A DNA stretch of 64,000 nt, from NCBI RefSeq assembly GCF_030247185.1, contig NC_080572.1:100543198-100607197 (forward strand). The letters run 5' to 3'. Shown piece by piece: positions 31,565-43,548 of the stretch. Under the pieces are notes generated by a model. The model was given only the letters and a program-made list of their open reading frames with translations, was not told the DNA's origin and made no database searches. Position 1 is the stretch's first letter. Each line of letters begins with the position of its first letter. The stretch comes from Malaya genurostris. Lineage: Eukaryota; Arthropoda; Insecta; Diptera; Culicidae. A program made the translations under genes and the position numbers.

Positions 31565-32865
31565 ATGCCAAAACTTGATTCATTTAAAGTTTTGTTGCAT
31601 GGTCAAAAATGTAATGTATTTGCTTTGTGTGAAACATGGCTTACATCAAACATAGCCTTAAATTTTGATGACTTTAACCTCATACGTCTCGTTAGAGACT
31701 CCCCGTATGGTGGAGTGCTTTTAGTAATTAAGAAATGTTATTGCTTTTATAGATTAAACATTCTTTCGACTTCTAGTATAGAAGTTGTTGCTTGTCAAAT
31801 AAGCATTAAAGGAAAGGACATTTGCACTGCTTTGGTGTATATTCCTCCAAGAGCGCATTAGATTTATCTCTTTTCTCGATTTCAATTCGACTAGATTGCA
31901 CCTGGAAAGTATTTCTTGATTTACACGGTAATGATCATTTAGCAATCATCATCTCAATTAGCAATAACAAAGGCATTGCTAATTCAGTTAATATTCCATA
32001 TGATTTGAAAAATATGTTGACTGGATTAAATACCAAAGTAGTATCTCAAGTACCTTGAAATCAATGGAAGAGCTCCCTCCACTTGAACAATATGACTTCC
32101 TCGTTTGTTCGATTCTGAAGGCCGCAGAACAAGCCCAAACCAAACAATTGCTTGGTCCATCGTCTAACAGAAGGCCTCCAAACCGTTGGTTGGACAAAGA
32201 GTGCTCTGATCTTAAAAACGCAAAACAAAATGCTTTCAAGACGTTTTTTAAATAAGGGGGAGGAACTCCTCAGAATTTTGAAAAATTCTCGACTTTAGAA
32301 ACCAAGTACAAGAGCTTACTTCGGGCCAAGAAATGTAGCTATTGGAGACATTTTATCGAAGGTTTGTCAAGAGAAACCTCAATGAGCACTCTTTGGAATA
32401 TGGCCAGACGAATGAGGAATCGTAACGTAGGAAATGAGAGTGAGGAATACACGAATCGATTGATATTTGATTTTGCGAGGAAAGTTTGTTCAGATTCAGT
32501 TCCTACGCATAGCATTATTAGGGAGTCTTCTCCAAATAATGGTTCCATTGATAGCCTCTTTTCAATGATGGAATTTTTCATAGCACCCATGTCTTGTAAC
32601 AATAACGCTCCTGGGTTGGACAGAATTAAATTAAACTTGGTGAGAATCTGCCCGACCTTGCAAAAAGACGTTTGTTGGAATTGTTCAACAAGTTTTTTGA
32701 GCAAAATATTGTCTCCCCTGACTGGAGGCAAGTGAAAGTTATCGCCATTCAAAAGCCGGGGAAACCCGCCTCCAATCACAACTCATATAGACCCATTGTA
32801 ATGTTGTCCTGAATCAGAAAATTGTTCGAACAAATTATTCTTCGACGTCTCGACACTTGGGTCGA
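31565..32865 (+). pseudogene. I-group ORF2 remnant: endonuclease and RT start
   Basis: 31565-31861 encodes the N-terminal endonuclease part: MPKLDSFKVLLHGQ, ALCETWLTS with the catalytic Glu, YGGVLLVIKK, CTALVYIPPRAH. Later pieces match the linker (LPPLEQYDFLVCSILKAAEQ, PNRWLDKECSDLKNAKQ) and the start of RT (NNAPGLDRIKLNLV, then AIQKPGKPA..NSYRPI and FEQIILRRLDTWVES). Frames shift repeatedly. The catalytic YADD box is not found. Confidence 0.7.
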
Positions 32866-33590
32866 ATCTTGCTATACCGTTTTACCCCAATTTATCCTTT
32901 AACTGAGTTTTAAGATTTTGCTCCACATTAAATTCATTTGTAATCCTATTTTCAGGTCTTTTTTCGTAATATCAATCGATTTTCATCAACCGCAATCAGC
33001 CTGCTTTCGGTATGCGAAAAAAAGTTTAACCAAAAATACGACTTATGAAATAAATTGGGGTAAAACGGTATAGCAAGATTCGTGCGGTCATTGAATTCAT
33101 TTGTAATCCTATTTTAAGATTTTTCTTTGTAATATCAATCGATTTTCATTAACCGCAATCAGCCTGCTTTCGGTATGCGAAAGAAAGTTTAACCAGAAAT
33201 ACGACTTATGAAATAAATTGGGGTAAAACGGGTTAAACAGGCTAGTACTGTCATTCCCATTGTGTTTAATTGGATCACAGATGTTTTGCACGTATTATGA
33301 ACAAATATTGATAGACCGCATTGGATCTGCTTATGGATTGTAGATCATATTTCAATTGAATATTATAACAAGAAAAGAAATGGGGTAAAACGGTGCAACG
33401 AGTTTTCTGCTGTCAATAAAACTATATGCAATCGATTTGTTAGACTTTTTTACATCGGAAACACTCTATTCGCTCTTCTGCAAGTTTTTCGGTTTCATGT
33501 TATATAGTTAAGCTTGAATACAATGCAGTATAAAAAGGGAACTTGGGGTGAAATGAACATGATAGCGTTTCGTGCGGTCCTTCTAAATAC
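32866..33590. repeat. Inverted/tandem repeat block inside the LINE
   Basis: AATCTTGCTATACCGTTTTA (from 32867) is exactly inverted at the end of the first unit (~33063-33082), bounding a ~217-bp unit. A second ~160-bp unit repeats ATTCATTTGTAATCCTATTT and AACCGCAATCAGCCTGCTTT. Further GGGGTAAAACGG words follow to ~33400. It replaces the RT core. Confidence 0.65.
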
Positions 33591-33599
33591 ATGGAATCA

Positions 33600-34257
33600 A
33601 TTTTGCTGACCACTTTACACCAAAAAAGTGCTTTGTGGTCAGCTGTATCATGCCTCCAAAAAAATCGTCGCGTTTTTGGTCCATTTTTCCCCACTGTGCA
33701 GTGTCTGAACGACATATTGAATAATAATTATCAAATCACAATAGGTCGGGTCCCGGCTCATTGCTCCATTCCAGGCAATGAAAAAGCCGATAGTTCAGCC
33801 AAACGTGGTGCTATTGAGGGAGAAATTTATGAGAGACCGATTGCTTTCAATCAGGTGGCAAGCTTCTTGGGATAAGGATGATCTGGGTCGGTGGATACAC
33901 TTAATTATTCCTAAAATATCGACAAAGGCATGGTTCAGGGGACTGGATGTGTGTAGGGATTTCATTCGTGTGATGTCCAGACTCATATCCAATCACTACA
34001 CGTTAGATGCACATCTCCTTCGAATTGGACTTTCCGAGACTAATCATTGTGCTTGTGGCGAAGGTTATCGCGATATTGATCATGTCGTTTGGACATGCGT
34101 GGAATGTCGTGATGTCAGATCTCAACTAATTAATTCCTTGCGTACTCAAGGTAGACTATCCAATGTCCCAGTTCGCGACATTTTTGCTCGTCGTGACCTT
34201 ACATACTTCTTTATCATTTCGTTAAGTCCATTGGAGTTCCATGAGTTCAATCAATAG
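33600..34257 (+). pseudogene. I-group RNase H and C-terminal domain remnant
   Basis: 33700-33875 ends an RNase H domain: ITIGRVPAHCSIPGNEKADS, with the His and Asp of the PxHxGIxGNExAD signature. After a frameshift, 33860-34257 has WDKDDLGRWIHLIIPKI, RLISNHYTLDAHLLRIGL and the cysteine motif CACGEGYRDIDHVVWTC. It ends at a stop before a 3' UTR. RNase H removes RNA from the hybrid during integration. Confidence 0.75.
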
Positions 34258-34625
34258 CCAGCTATATTATATGAATAAAAGTGATGAACTGATACAAACA
34301 AACCTAAAAAGTTATAAGATCATGTACAAAATAAATGTATTATATATAATGTAATTTATAATAGCAAATCGCTTGATAAAAATAGTGTTTAGATTAACTA
34401 ATGAATACCAACATACTAATTTAATATTCGAAATGTATTAAGTTTAAAGTAGGTTTAATGTACTGTATCGTGGATGCCACAGCGAAGAAAAACTTATGTA
34501 TATTGCCTATGAAATAAGCGTATTTATGAAAAAAAAACTATGTTCCGAGGCACTAGGTTTCGCAGCCCTAGTAAAATTGCATACCGGGTTATGTTAACAC
34601 GAGGTAAATGATAAAAATAAACCAA

Positions 34626-34745
34626 CGATGGCTTTTATCGTATCAAAGAACGTTCACTGGCAACTCTTCAACGATTGAATCAGTGCCATCAAAGAGAATT
34701 GGAAATCATCGCAACAACAAAAACCCGGTATGGCTCATTTAACAT
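34626..34745 (+). repeat. Dispersed repeat, copy 1
   Basis: GATGGCTTTTATCGTATCAA, GAACG, CTGGCAACTCTTCA and CATCAAAGAGA match 46912-47035 in the same orientation at roughly 75-80%. Unknown type; no ORF. Confidence 0.6.
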
Positions 34746-36295
34746 AGAATCGACACCAGTGCGAAAGCGAATTTCTCTCGATGACATTTCTGAGAATCAA
34801 AGGTTAGCACGCTGCTGTGGGGATCTTCTCTGAAGCAACAAACGGTCGCTTTTTCTCGTTTCACAATCCGATTCTATACAGGCAGTTGATAATAGAATCA
34901 TTTCACTATTGCCGCTTATTCTAACTATGTGCATATAATCTTTGTATAAGTTGTGTCAATGAAAATGTATGTGAATGCTCCACACAAGGGTTTTGATATA
35001 TTGCAACCTAGTATGAGAATCATCAAGTTGAATCATCGACTCGATTTTCTGCGATAATTGTCAACTTGCGATTCTCTCTTGGGAAATTCCACACAGCAAC
35101 GATCATTATCAGACTGTAATTTTTTTAAGGGCCGTGAAATACTCAGAGTATGAAGTGTAGCGAAGGAATGTAGAAAAATTCTCTCGCGGTTTATGCATTG
35201 AGAGACTCGAGTTCTTGTAGCATCTTCTACCGGATTTAAAATGTTGTATACAATATAGATAGCAATATAGTAGCTTCTGTCAAATTTTCGGCAATCACCA
35301 ACACTGAAATAAACAAAAACCCATCGAAAGGAGATTACGTGGAATGATAATTGCAAAAAACATGCGTGTAACAACAAAAACGGTTAAATACTCTAAAATG
35401 TTTGAAATTCACAATTTTCTCCAGCATCCTTTGAATTGCATGAAAATAATCTTATAATACGTGAATATGATTTTTCAACTAAATACATTTCCTCGTATTT
35501 ATTGTTCCACTCCTTTGAATGTAATCCGAGAAAATAATAGAATAGGTTGGTGCGAGGATCAATGAGTCACAATTGCCCTTATTATCACATTCATGTAGGT
35601 TGCCTCTTTCCCTGCATGTTGTAGCTAACTCTACCGTACTACATTCCAATTTTTTTCCTACCTATATCGAAACCCAGTCTGCATCTCGATAAAGAATGCT
35701 GGATCTGTACCACCTTGAACTCGCCGGGTTGTATTCCTCCCCTAGCATGAGTGGTCCACTCTTACGTTATTACTGTGAGTAAATGCACCTGCGGCAATAA
35801 ATTTGTGATTTATTAGTTTTACAAGCCTGTCTCAAGAATCTGCCACAGTCGGTGCTTTATACTTTACTCGATACAAATTCCTCTGAGACTCGAGCAGGAT
35901 TTGCAAACAATAAATGGATTTATATTTCTGTGTCAGTCCGTTCCCTGCGGATGCCATTTGATCATGACTGCGAATTGTTTCCGGGTTATTCTGTTTGTAC
36001 ATCTGATATCTGCTGGGTAATGACTAAAATGGTATCCACATTCATAGCCGCTTATCACGATTATCTTATTTTCTTTAAGTTGTAAAAATTATTACCAGAT
36101 TAAGTGCGGCTTAAACTGCAATATCAATTTTGAGAAGCGCCGGATTGTTAAGATATATCGAATTGAATTGTATTTCACCGATCAAATATCAACCTACAAT
36201 TACTATCACGTTGTTATGCAGTTTTCTGTACCGAAACTGTTATGTAAGTGCTGAAAAATGGATCCCAACATAACATTAGAAAGGCGTCCCTTCAC
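34746..36295. other. No gene confirmed; probably intronic
   Basis: Downstream of exon 36300-36410 of the minus-strand gene. A minus-strand acceptor-like site (TTTTTGTTTATTTCAG at ~35300) opens a frame that would continue phase 1 for only ~22 codons. That is too weak to call an exon. The ORF 35377-35033 has no motif. Confidence 0.35.
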
Positions 36296-36299
36296 TTAC

Positions 36300-36410
36300 C
36301 ATTTTTGCTCTCCTTCGCCACCGTTGCCACAGTCGCAGTGATTGTAGGAGGTTCGTCGTCTAGCACCATGGCTGGAACAGCAGTGACCAGCTTATACCCG
36401 GGCAGTGGAC
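36300..36410 (-). CDS. Internal exon of unrecognised host gene (exon 2)
   Basis: A 111-bp exon bounded by a strong minus-strand acceptor (pyrimidine-rich CTCTCACTCTCTGTC...TCTAG ending at 36411) and donor GGTAAGTGAA (GT at 36299-36298). The open frame reads PLPGYKLVTAVPAMVLDD then EPPTITATVATVAKESKN. It starts with two bases and ends with one base of split codons. Upstream exon 45920-46514 ends in phase 1 (a lone G), so splicing gives GGT (Gly) and keeps the frame. The plus-strand ORF over it is a shadow. Function not recognised. Confidence 0.6.
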
Positions 36411-36419
36411 CTAGATTTG

Positions 36420-38137
<1,718 letters not shown>

Positions 38138-39153
38138 AGCATAGGAGCCTAACACATTTTGTTCCCTGGTTACACTGTAACCAAACAAGGGAGAGAGCGA
38201 AACCAAACACGGTATCAGAAAGTAGAAGAATGAAGGTATTTATTTTCGTCTAGTAGTTTTCCTCAATGGAGCACTGGTTTCTCGCTCACCGCCTTTTTAT
38301 TTAAAACTAGTTTTTGAAGAATTAGGTTGTTACAATGTTACAATTATTCGTGAATGTAAGAAAAAAAACATTTCAAATTGAAGCCGAAAATTCCGGTGCC
38401 TTCGCATAATACTGTGAAGCAGTGAAACTTAGATTAAAATCAAAAGTGGTGCAAGTCATATACAAATTTCAACCGCATCCGACTTCCGGTTCCAGAAAAA
38501 AATGTGCGTAAAAAATGAATGCAAAATGTGCATCTATCAGGTGTACAACTTTGCTTCAGCCGTTTTTTCCTAAATTAAAAGCTTTATTGCGAAAAAGGGG
38601 TTACAGATGTATTATTCAATTTCTCTCATCTTTCCGGCAATTTTCGGATCCCGGCTCAAAAAAGGAGTCCTCTTTTGACACTATACATGAAGCAATCCAT
38701 TTTTCCAACTTTTCAAAGGATTGCAAATGTTGTTCTGCCAGGCCGTGTGCCATCGAACGGAATAGGTGGAAGTCAGAAGGGGCGACATCTGGGGAATACG
38801 GCGGGTGGGCAAGACTTCCCATTTCAGCGTTTCCAGGTACTTTTTGACCACTTTTGCGATGTGAGGCCGAGCATTGTTGTGTTGGAGGATGACTTTGTCA
38901 TGTCGCTCTTGATATTGTGGCCGTTTTTCTTTCAGCGCGCGACTAAGGGTGAAGCCAGAGTGGGAGCGACAAGCGATGCGATGCGAATATTAAAGGACCG
39001 CATGGCGAAGCACGACCGAATTTCGTCTATTTAAAAAAAAACATGCATACCACAGTAAACACGATACGTTGCGTAGCGACGAGCGACCAAGCACCACGTG
39101 CAAAGTTTTTCACGCGATCTACGAGCGAACAGAGGTTGAATTGATTTTTTTTC

Positions 39154-39285
39154 ATGACGGAACAAGATAATTCGATTGATGTTGAAGCGTTAATCGGTGC
39201 TTTTTTAAAACGAAATGCGCTCTGGAATCAACAATATCGTAATTACCGGAAACAGGTTCCTGTGAAGGAGTTTTGGAAATATTAG
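39154..39285 (+). pseudogene. MADF-like DNA-binding protein, N-terminal stub
   Basis: 43 residues, MTEQDNSIDVEALIGAFLKR then NALWNQQYRNYRKQV..KEFW, followed by a stop. The spacing of L-x-R-x-LWN-x3-Y-x2-Y-x7-W fits the start of a MADF/Myb-SANT domain, the accessory protein Harbinger elements encode to bring transposase to DNA. The rest was lost in the internal deletion. Confidence 0.65.
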
Positions 39286-39288
39286 GAA

Positions 39289-39489
39289 CTACTGGTTTGT
39301 ATAGTCATGAAATTTTTGAGAATTTGTGAGTAATTCTTCATACAGATGGTGATATTCACCGAACTTTCTACTGTTTCGATTAATGGGATGAATTCCGAAC
39401 TCTTTTATGATTTCCGAAGAAATAGTTGCGTACGCCCTCGGACATGAAAAAACTCTTCGTCCGAATCCATTCTTTTGAAACTTTAACAA
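39289..39489 (-). pseudogene. Harbinger transposase, N-terminal stub
   Basis: Reads GIHPINRNSRKFGEYHHLYE then ELLTNSQKFHDYT. This is the conserved region (R-x-W/G-V/I-HP-I-N...FGEYHHL..EL..D..KF..Y) ahead of the DDE domain in Harbinger transposases. The catalytic domain is absent. It faces the MADF stub. Confidence 0.7.
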
Positions 39490-40375
39490 CGAATGAAAAT
39501 GTCAATTTTTTTTCCTCTGGTGCTTTTGAGCATCACTTCTAGTTGCTTTACTATGGCTACTATGTAGCATTGAAAATTTTCTCGTTTCGCATCGCATCGC
39601 TTCGCGTCGCTTGTCGCTCCCACTCTGGCTTCACCTTAAGGCGCATCAGTTGCGTTCGGTAGCGATCTCTTGTGATGATTTCACCCGGTTTTAAGAGCTC
39701 GTAGTAAATCACACTGAGCTGATCCCACCAAATACAAATCATTGCCTTGGCGCCGTGAATATTCGGTTTTGCCTTCGACGAAGTAGCATGCCCGGGCTTT
39801 CCCGGGTTCTGCGGTTAGGATTATCGTATCGAACCCATTTTTCATCACCGGTTACGATTCGATGTAAAAACCCCTTACGATTTTGTCTTTAAAGCAGTTG
39901 CTCACATACAAATAGACGGCGCTCGATGCCCCTCGGTTTCGACTCGTACGGTACCCAGTTTCCTTCTTCTGAATCATGTCCTGGGCCTTGAGACGTTTTG
40001 AAATGGCTTGCTGACTCACGCCCAACGATGCGGCAAGCTCTTTTTGGGTTTGGCACGAATCTTCGTCAAGCAATGCTTTTAGTTGTTCATCTTTGAATGT
40101 TTTTTTCTCTTCCACCACCAAACCTTCAACATCGAAATCATCATTTTTAAAACGTTGAAACCACCGACACGTTTTTTTACTCAGAGCAAAATTTGTTGCC
40201 AGAGAGTCGCATTGATCTTCTTTTGGATCCGGGATAGGATCAAAAAAATTTGAGAACAGTACACTTGCAAAGAATTTTGAGAACAGTACACTGCAACATA
40301 ACGCATCGCCAGATATCGCAACGCAATTATGTTATTAACGCAATTTAGTAATGAAAACCAATAAAATGTAACCGC

Positions 40376-40447
40376 AGAGACGGGACTCGAATCCGTAGTT
40401 AACTCCAAACCGGGGAACTTGTTTTACCAATTAAACTATCCAGACTA
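40376..40447 (-). mobile_element. tRNA-like sequence (SINE head or tRNA pseudogene)
   Basis: Minus strand has an A-box-like TAGTTTAATTGGTAAAACA and a B box GGATTCGAGTCCC about 35 nt later. The acceptor ends do not pair, so it is not a functional tRNA gene. No body shared with the other SINEs is seen. Confidence 0.5.
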
Positions 40448-41126
40448 TGAAAACACATGAAGAGAAAGTCCAATTGACTGGACGAAACTAAGCATGCTTC
40501 GCTCTACTTAGTCACCATCGGAAAATCCGTGGAAGCGTGATAATTGGGACTTTGGAGGGTCAAAGCTGAGGGCAATTTGATGGACTGATATTTTTCTCAA
40601 CGAAATTTATACCCTTTCCCGCAAGCCAATTGAGAGTCCACTTGAATCGACCTGTCCGCACCGCTCACATCCTCCCCAACGACGACAGTTAAGTATTGTG
40701 GACCTGGAAGGGTTTTTGAGTCCTCCTTTACATAAGTCTCATCGTCCATCAAAACGCATGCATCCGGACACTGCAAAAGACGTGAATACAATTTCCGGGC
40801 CCTTGTTGCTGCTCGCTTCATCTGTTCTACACTTTGTTTCGAGATTGTTTGCTTCTTGTAGGTCTACAGGTGATTTCTCCTCTTGATGCGGTGGATCTTC
40901 CGATACTCGTTCCTGCTTTTTTGGCCAAATCACGTATTGACATTGATTTGCTCTTCATGATTAGATTTATCACTTTCTTGTCCAGTTTCGGGTTGGAAAA
41001 ACCGGGTTTTCTGCCTTTTCCTGGTAGCTCATCCAAAGAATAGTGTTCCCCAAACTTATTAATGATGGTTTTAACACTGGCATGATGAATTCCAAACCGC
41101 TTCGCCAATTTTCGCATAGTAATACC

Positions 41127-42081
41127 GACGACACGACCAGGCACTCCAAAGTAAAATCGGAATAAACCCTTGAACCTTGGTCAAAATTTGCCAGTGGTAC
41201 GAATCTCCTTGTGTTTTTTTTAATTTTTTTTTTAAATAACTATTTATTGGAATATGAGTTAAAACTAAATTATTAAGATTTAAATTGGGTGTTCAGCCAC
41301 AAGTGGTGACTTTTCAGCCCTTGAATCTCCTTGTGTTGATTTTTCTATCTTAAAGGCCGTTCGCTGGTTTATAACTCACTTAGATTTTCCAGCATTTGTA
41401 TTAGAGTCAACGACAATTTCAGCAACATCTGGGGCAAAACCTAAATAAATAAATACGTCTTAATCAAGGGGAGGACGCTTAGAACAATTTGCCAATCACA
41501 AATTAACACAATGCGTTGGCGCATTTATCAATATTGGCACTTTCGTTTTCATACAGTTGCACAGTTGCGGCACACAAAGGGCTCAGTTTTGACAAGTAGC
41601 TGTCTCATGGGGAACAGCGTGGCACACTTAGACTCACAGTATATATCGTGTTTTTTTAGAAACACAATATAGTTTGTGTTAAGCGACTTTCCCCTTGGTC
41701 TTAATTCATTATAAAAATGATCAGCAATTGCACATAATTTTGAAGCCTTTAAAAATCGTTACATGTTATATGAGCTAACCGTTTTGATTATACCTATAGT
41801 ACATCTATACTTGAAATTTCATCTTCTACCTTTGCGACCTACGATAGAACCGTTGTGAAATACTTATTACATATTGATTCGTTTTGTTCTATTAACACTT
41901 TTCAGTTGAACAACAAACGTAACCAAGGATATGGTGACCGTTTTCTAAAAACAACAGTTTATCAATCTGGGTTGCCAGTTGCAAATATATTTCTAAGGAT
42001 TTCATTTTGACATTACGAGTTACTGAGGGGTAGTTAAATTTACGATATAGTTTTAACAGCGAGTGGCAGGTCGTGTCATCG
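41127..42081. mobile_element. TIR element with 8-bp TSD, inside ITmD37E
   Basis: Ends GACGACACGACCAGGCACTC and GAGTGGCAGGTCGTGTCATC(G), complementary at 17-18 positions. Flanked by GTAATACC at 41119-41126 and 42082-42089. The interrupted transposase gene confirms the site. The interior holds a truncated Jockey copy and no transposase. An 8-bp TSD fits hAT or P-type elements; superfamily unassigned. Confidence 0.82.
41216..41322 (-). mobile_element. 5'-truncated Jockey copy (3' UTR and tail)
   Basis: Nearly identical to the 3' UTR of the full-length element at 2246-6971 (TATTTATTGGAATATGAGTT, GGGTGTTCAGCCACAAGTGG), including AATAAA and an A tail. Flanked by an exact 15-bp TSD GAATCTCCTTGTGTT (41201-41215 and 41323-41337). 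Shows that this Jockey family has mobilised more than once in this region. Confidence 0.93.
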
Positions 42082-42499
42082 GTAATACCCTTCTGACTTA
42101 GCCATGTGTCCAGAACCTTAATTTTCACTTCCTTTTCAATACGCGACATTTTGAAAACGCAGAATTTCAACCGCACAAACAAGTAAACAACCGAAAGCTG
42201 ACAGCCAAACGCACAGCATGCTGTGATCTGAGCATAAAAACCATCACAAATACATGCGTACAACACAAATGTATGTGGATAACTTATTTTCGATACACTC
42301 CTTAGATGTCAACTCACCGTTTCATAGCCTCTTCGGAAGCATCCTAAGGAAATAAAATCGGAGAAAGATGTGGATTGTGAATTTTCAGGTAACAAATGTT
42401 GGTCAAACTTTGTATCTTTATCTTTAGTTGACCTATCGCACATACTTTTACTTTATATCTACACACTTATGATAACCTAATTATTTTCGATTTGAATGT

Positions 42500-43546
42500 A
42501 ACCTTAACCTAATTATTTTCGAAATCAAATAAATGATACACGCTATTGAAACGATGATAACATACATTCATTGGGTTGTTCTGCCCATACTGTGTGCGAA
42601 GAAGTGAGCGACGAAGAAATTCCGTTCTTCGCAATGATCTTCCCGGAACGTTAAAATTAATTCTTTCCAGTAGTATGGGGCAATCGATGTTGTCATCTAG
42701 TAGGTCGAGCACGAAGAATTGTTGAAGGAGTACTCGTCTGTTTTGTAAAGTAGATAGGTTGATGAGAGCACAGAGACTCTCGTAGCGAGGTAGTTGAGGA
42801 CGATTTATCCAAAGTAGTCTTCGAAGTGCGAATCGGACGAAGCACTTCTGTACCCTTTCGATCCGATCGATGTGAATACTGTGATACGGAGCTAAATTGT
42901 AACTCCATACTCCAGTATACTGCGTACTAGTACGATGTAAACTGTCTTGAGGCAATAGTTTTGAGTGTTGCGTTTGATTAGTCCCAAAACTGCATAACGA
43001 ATAAAAACTGTTCGATGAAACGAAGCTTGCAATCGAGAATAATGCCCAAGTCTTTAATAGACGAAACTCGCTCAACTGAAGCCATCATCATTGAGTATTC
43101 GAAAATAATTGGAGACTGTGCCCGCGAGAAAGTTATCACATTACATTTTTTAACGTTTACTGTCATGCCGTTTCTGTCACACCAATCCAGGATTCGGTCA
43201 ATATCCATTTGTAGAGCACAGCAATCCAGAAGGCTTGTAATGATGCGATAAATTTTGAGATCATCAGCATACATTACTTTAAATGACCACAATTCACAGT
43301 AACAATCGTTCATGAATAACACGAAAAGAAGTGGTCCGAGATGGCTTCCTTGCGGTACACCTGAAGTAACGTGAAATGAATCCGAGAGTGCAGATCCGAT
43401 TCGTACGGAGGCATTACGATCTGTGAGATAGGATAGAATCCAATTGGTTAACCAATCAAGGAATCCACCACGCCTCAATTTTTCCACAGCGAACTGATGA
43501 GGAACACGTTCGAATGCTTTTGAATAATCAAAATCAAAATGTATAA
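42500..43546 (-). pseudogene. LINE reverse-transcriptase remnant
   Basis: 43546-42978 encodes RT blocks: DYSKAFERVPHQ, GVPQGSHLGPLLFVLFMND, VMYADDLKIYR (intact YADD), DWCDRNGMTVNVKKCNVITF, IKDLGIILDCKLRF. After a frameshift, 43075-42509 gives the thumb/C-terminal part (IHIDRIERVQKCFVRFALRR and so on). No endonuclease or RNase H is left. Truncated at 43546 by the leader of an ORF1-only element. The 3' UTR near 42480-42510 has a duplicated GAAAATAATTAGGTTA. Clade not assigned (CR1/Loner/Jockey-like). Confidence 0.8.
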
Positions 43547-43548
43547 GA

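Larger units (their letters stand above)
30655..34537 (+). mobile_element. Degenerate I-group LINE
   Basis: Pieces in canonical order: ORF1 remnant (30655-31460), endonuclease and RT start (31565-32865), a foreign repeat block (32866-33590) that replaces the RT core, the RNase H end and C-terminal cysteine region (33600-34257), a 3' UTR, and an A tail at ~34530-34538. An RNase H domain after RT is characteristic of I-group elements. The exact clade (I versus Loa-type) is not certain. Many stops and frameshifts; inactive. Confidence 0.75.
38947..39636. mobile_element. PIF/Harbinger deletion derivative, 690 bp
   Basis: TIRs GGGTGAAGCCAGAGTGGGAG / CTCCCACTCTGGCTTCACC, flanked by TAA (38944-38946 and 39637-39639), the 3-bp target typical of PIF/Harbinger. 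Subterminal GCGATGCGATGCG repeats are present. Inside are the starts of both standard Harbinger genes in convergent orientation (MADF-like and transposase); the middle is deleted. Inserted in the mariner remnant. Confidence 0.85.
38537..40225 (-). pseudogene. Mariner (DD34D) transposase remnant, interrupted
   Basis: Minus strand. The N-terminal HTH part (40180-39860) reads FKNDDFDVEG, DEQLKALLDEDSCQTQKELA and SQQAISKRLKA. Then a first-Asp region near 39830 (GDEKWVRYD frame), then AMICIWWDQLSVIYYELL with the second Asp (39742-39640). The C-terminal part (38822-38616) reads HPPYSPDVAPSDFHLFRSM, the third Asp of the DD34D signature. The 3' end of the element is at 38537 (TATCAGGTGTACAAC, TA at 38535-38536), like a mariner TIR. 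The 5' end is truncated near 40225. It is split by a Harbinger derivative and frameshifted. Confidence 0.85.
40590..42303 (-). pseudogene. Second ITmD37E copy, interrupted and deleted
   Basis: The 5' TIR is at 42275-42303 (CTTATTTTCGATACACTCCT, then TA). Start MSRIEKEVKIKVLDTWLS at ~42150, broken at 42082 by an inserted element. It continues at 41118 with MRKLAKRFGIHHASVKTI and SMSIRDLAKKAGTS, then MDDETYVKEDS (first Asp, ~40740). A deletion removes the second-Asp region. After it comes NFVEKNI..SNCPQL with a stop in place of the LRPIE motif. The 3' TIR is missing. Dead copy. Confidence 0.85.

Noticed and set aside
35033..35377. Third exon of the minus-strand gene after an acceptor-like site at ~35300
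   Set aside because: Phase-1 reading gives only ~22 codons before a stop and no recognisable sequence.
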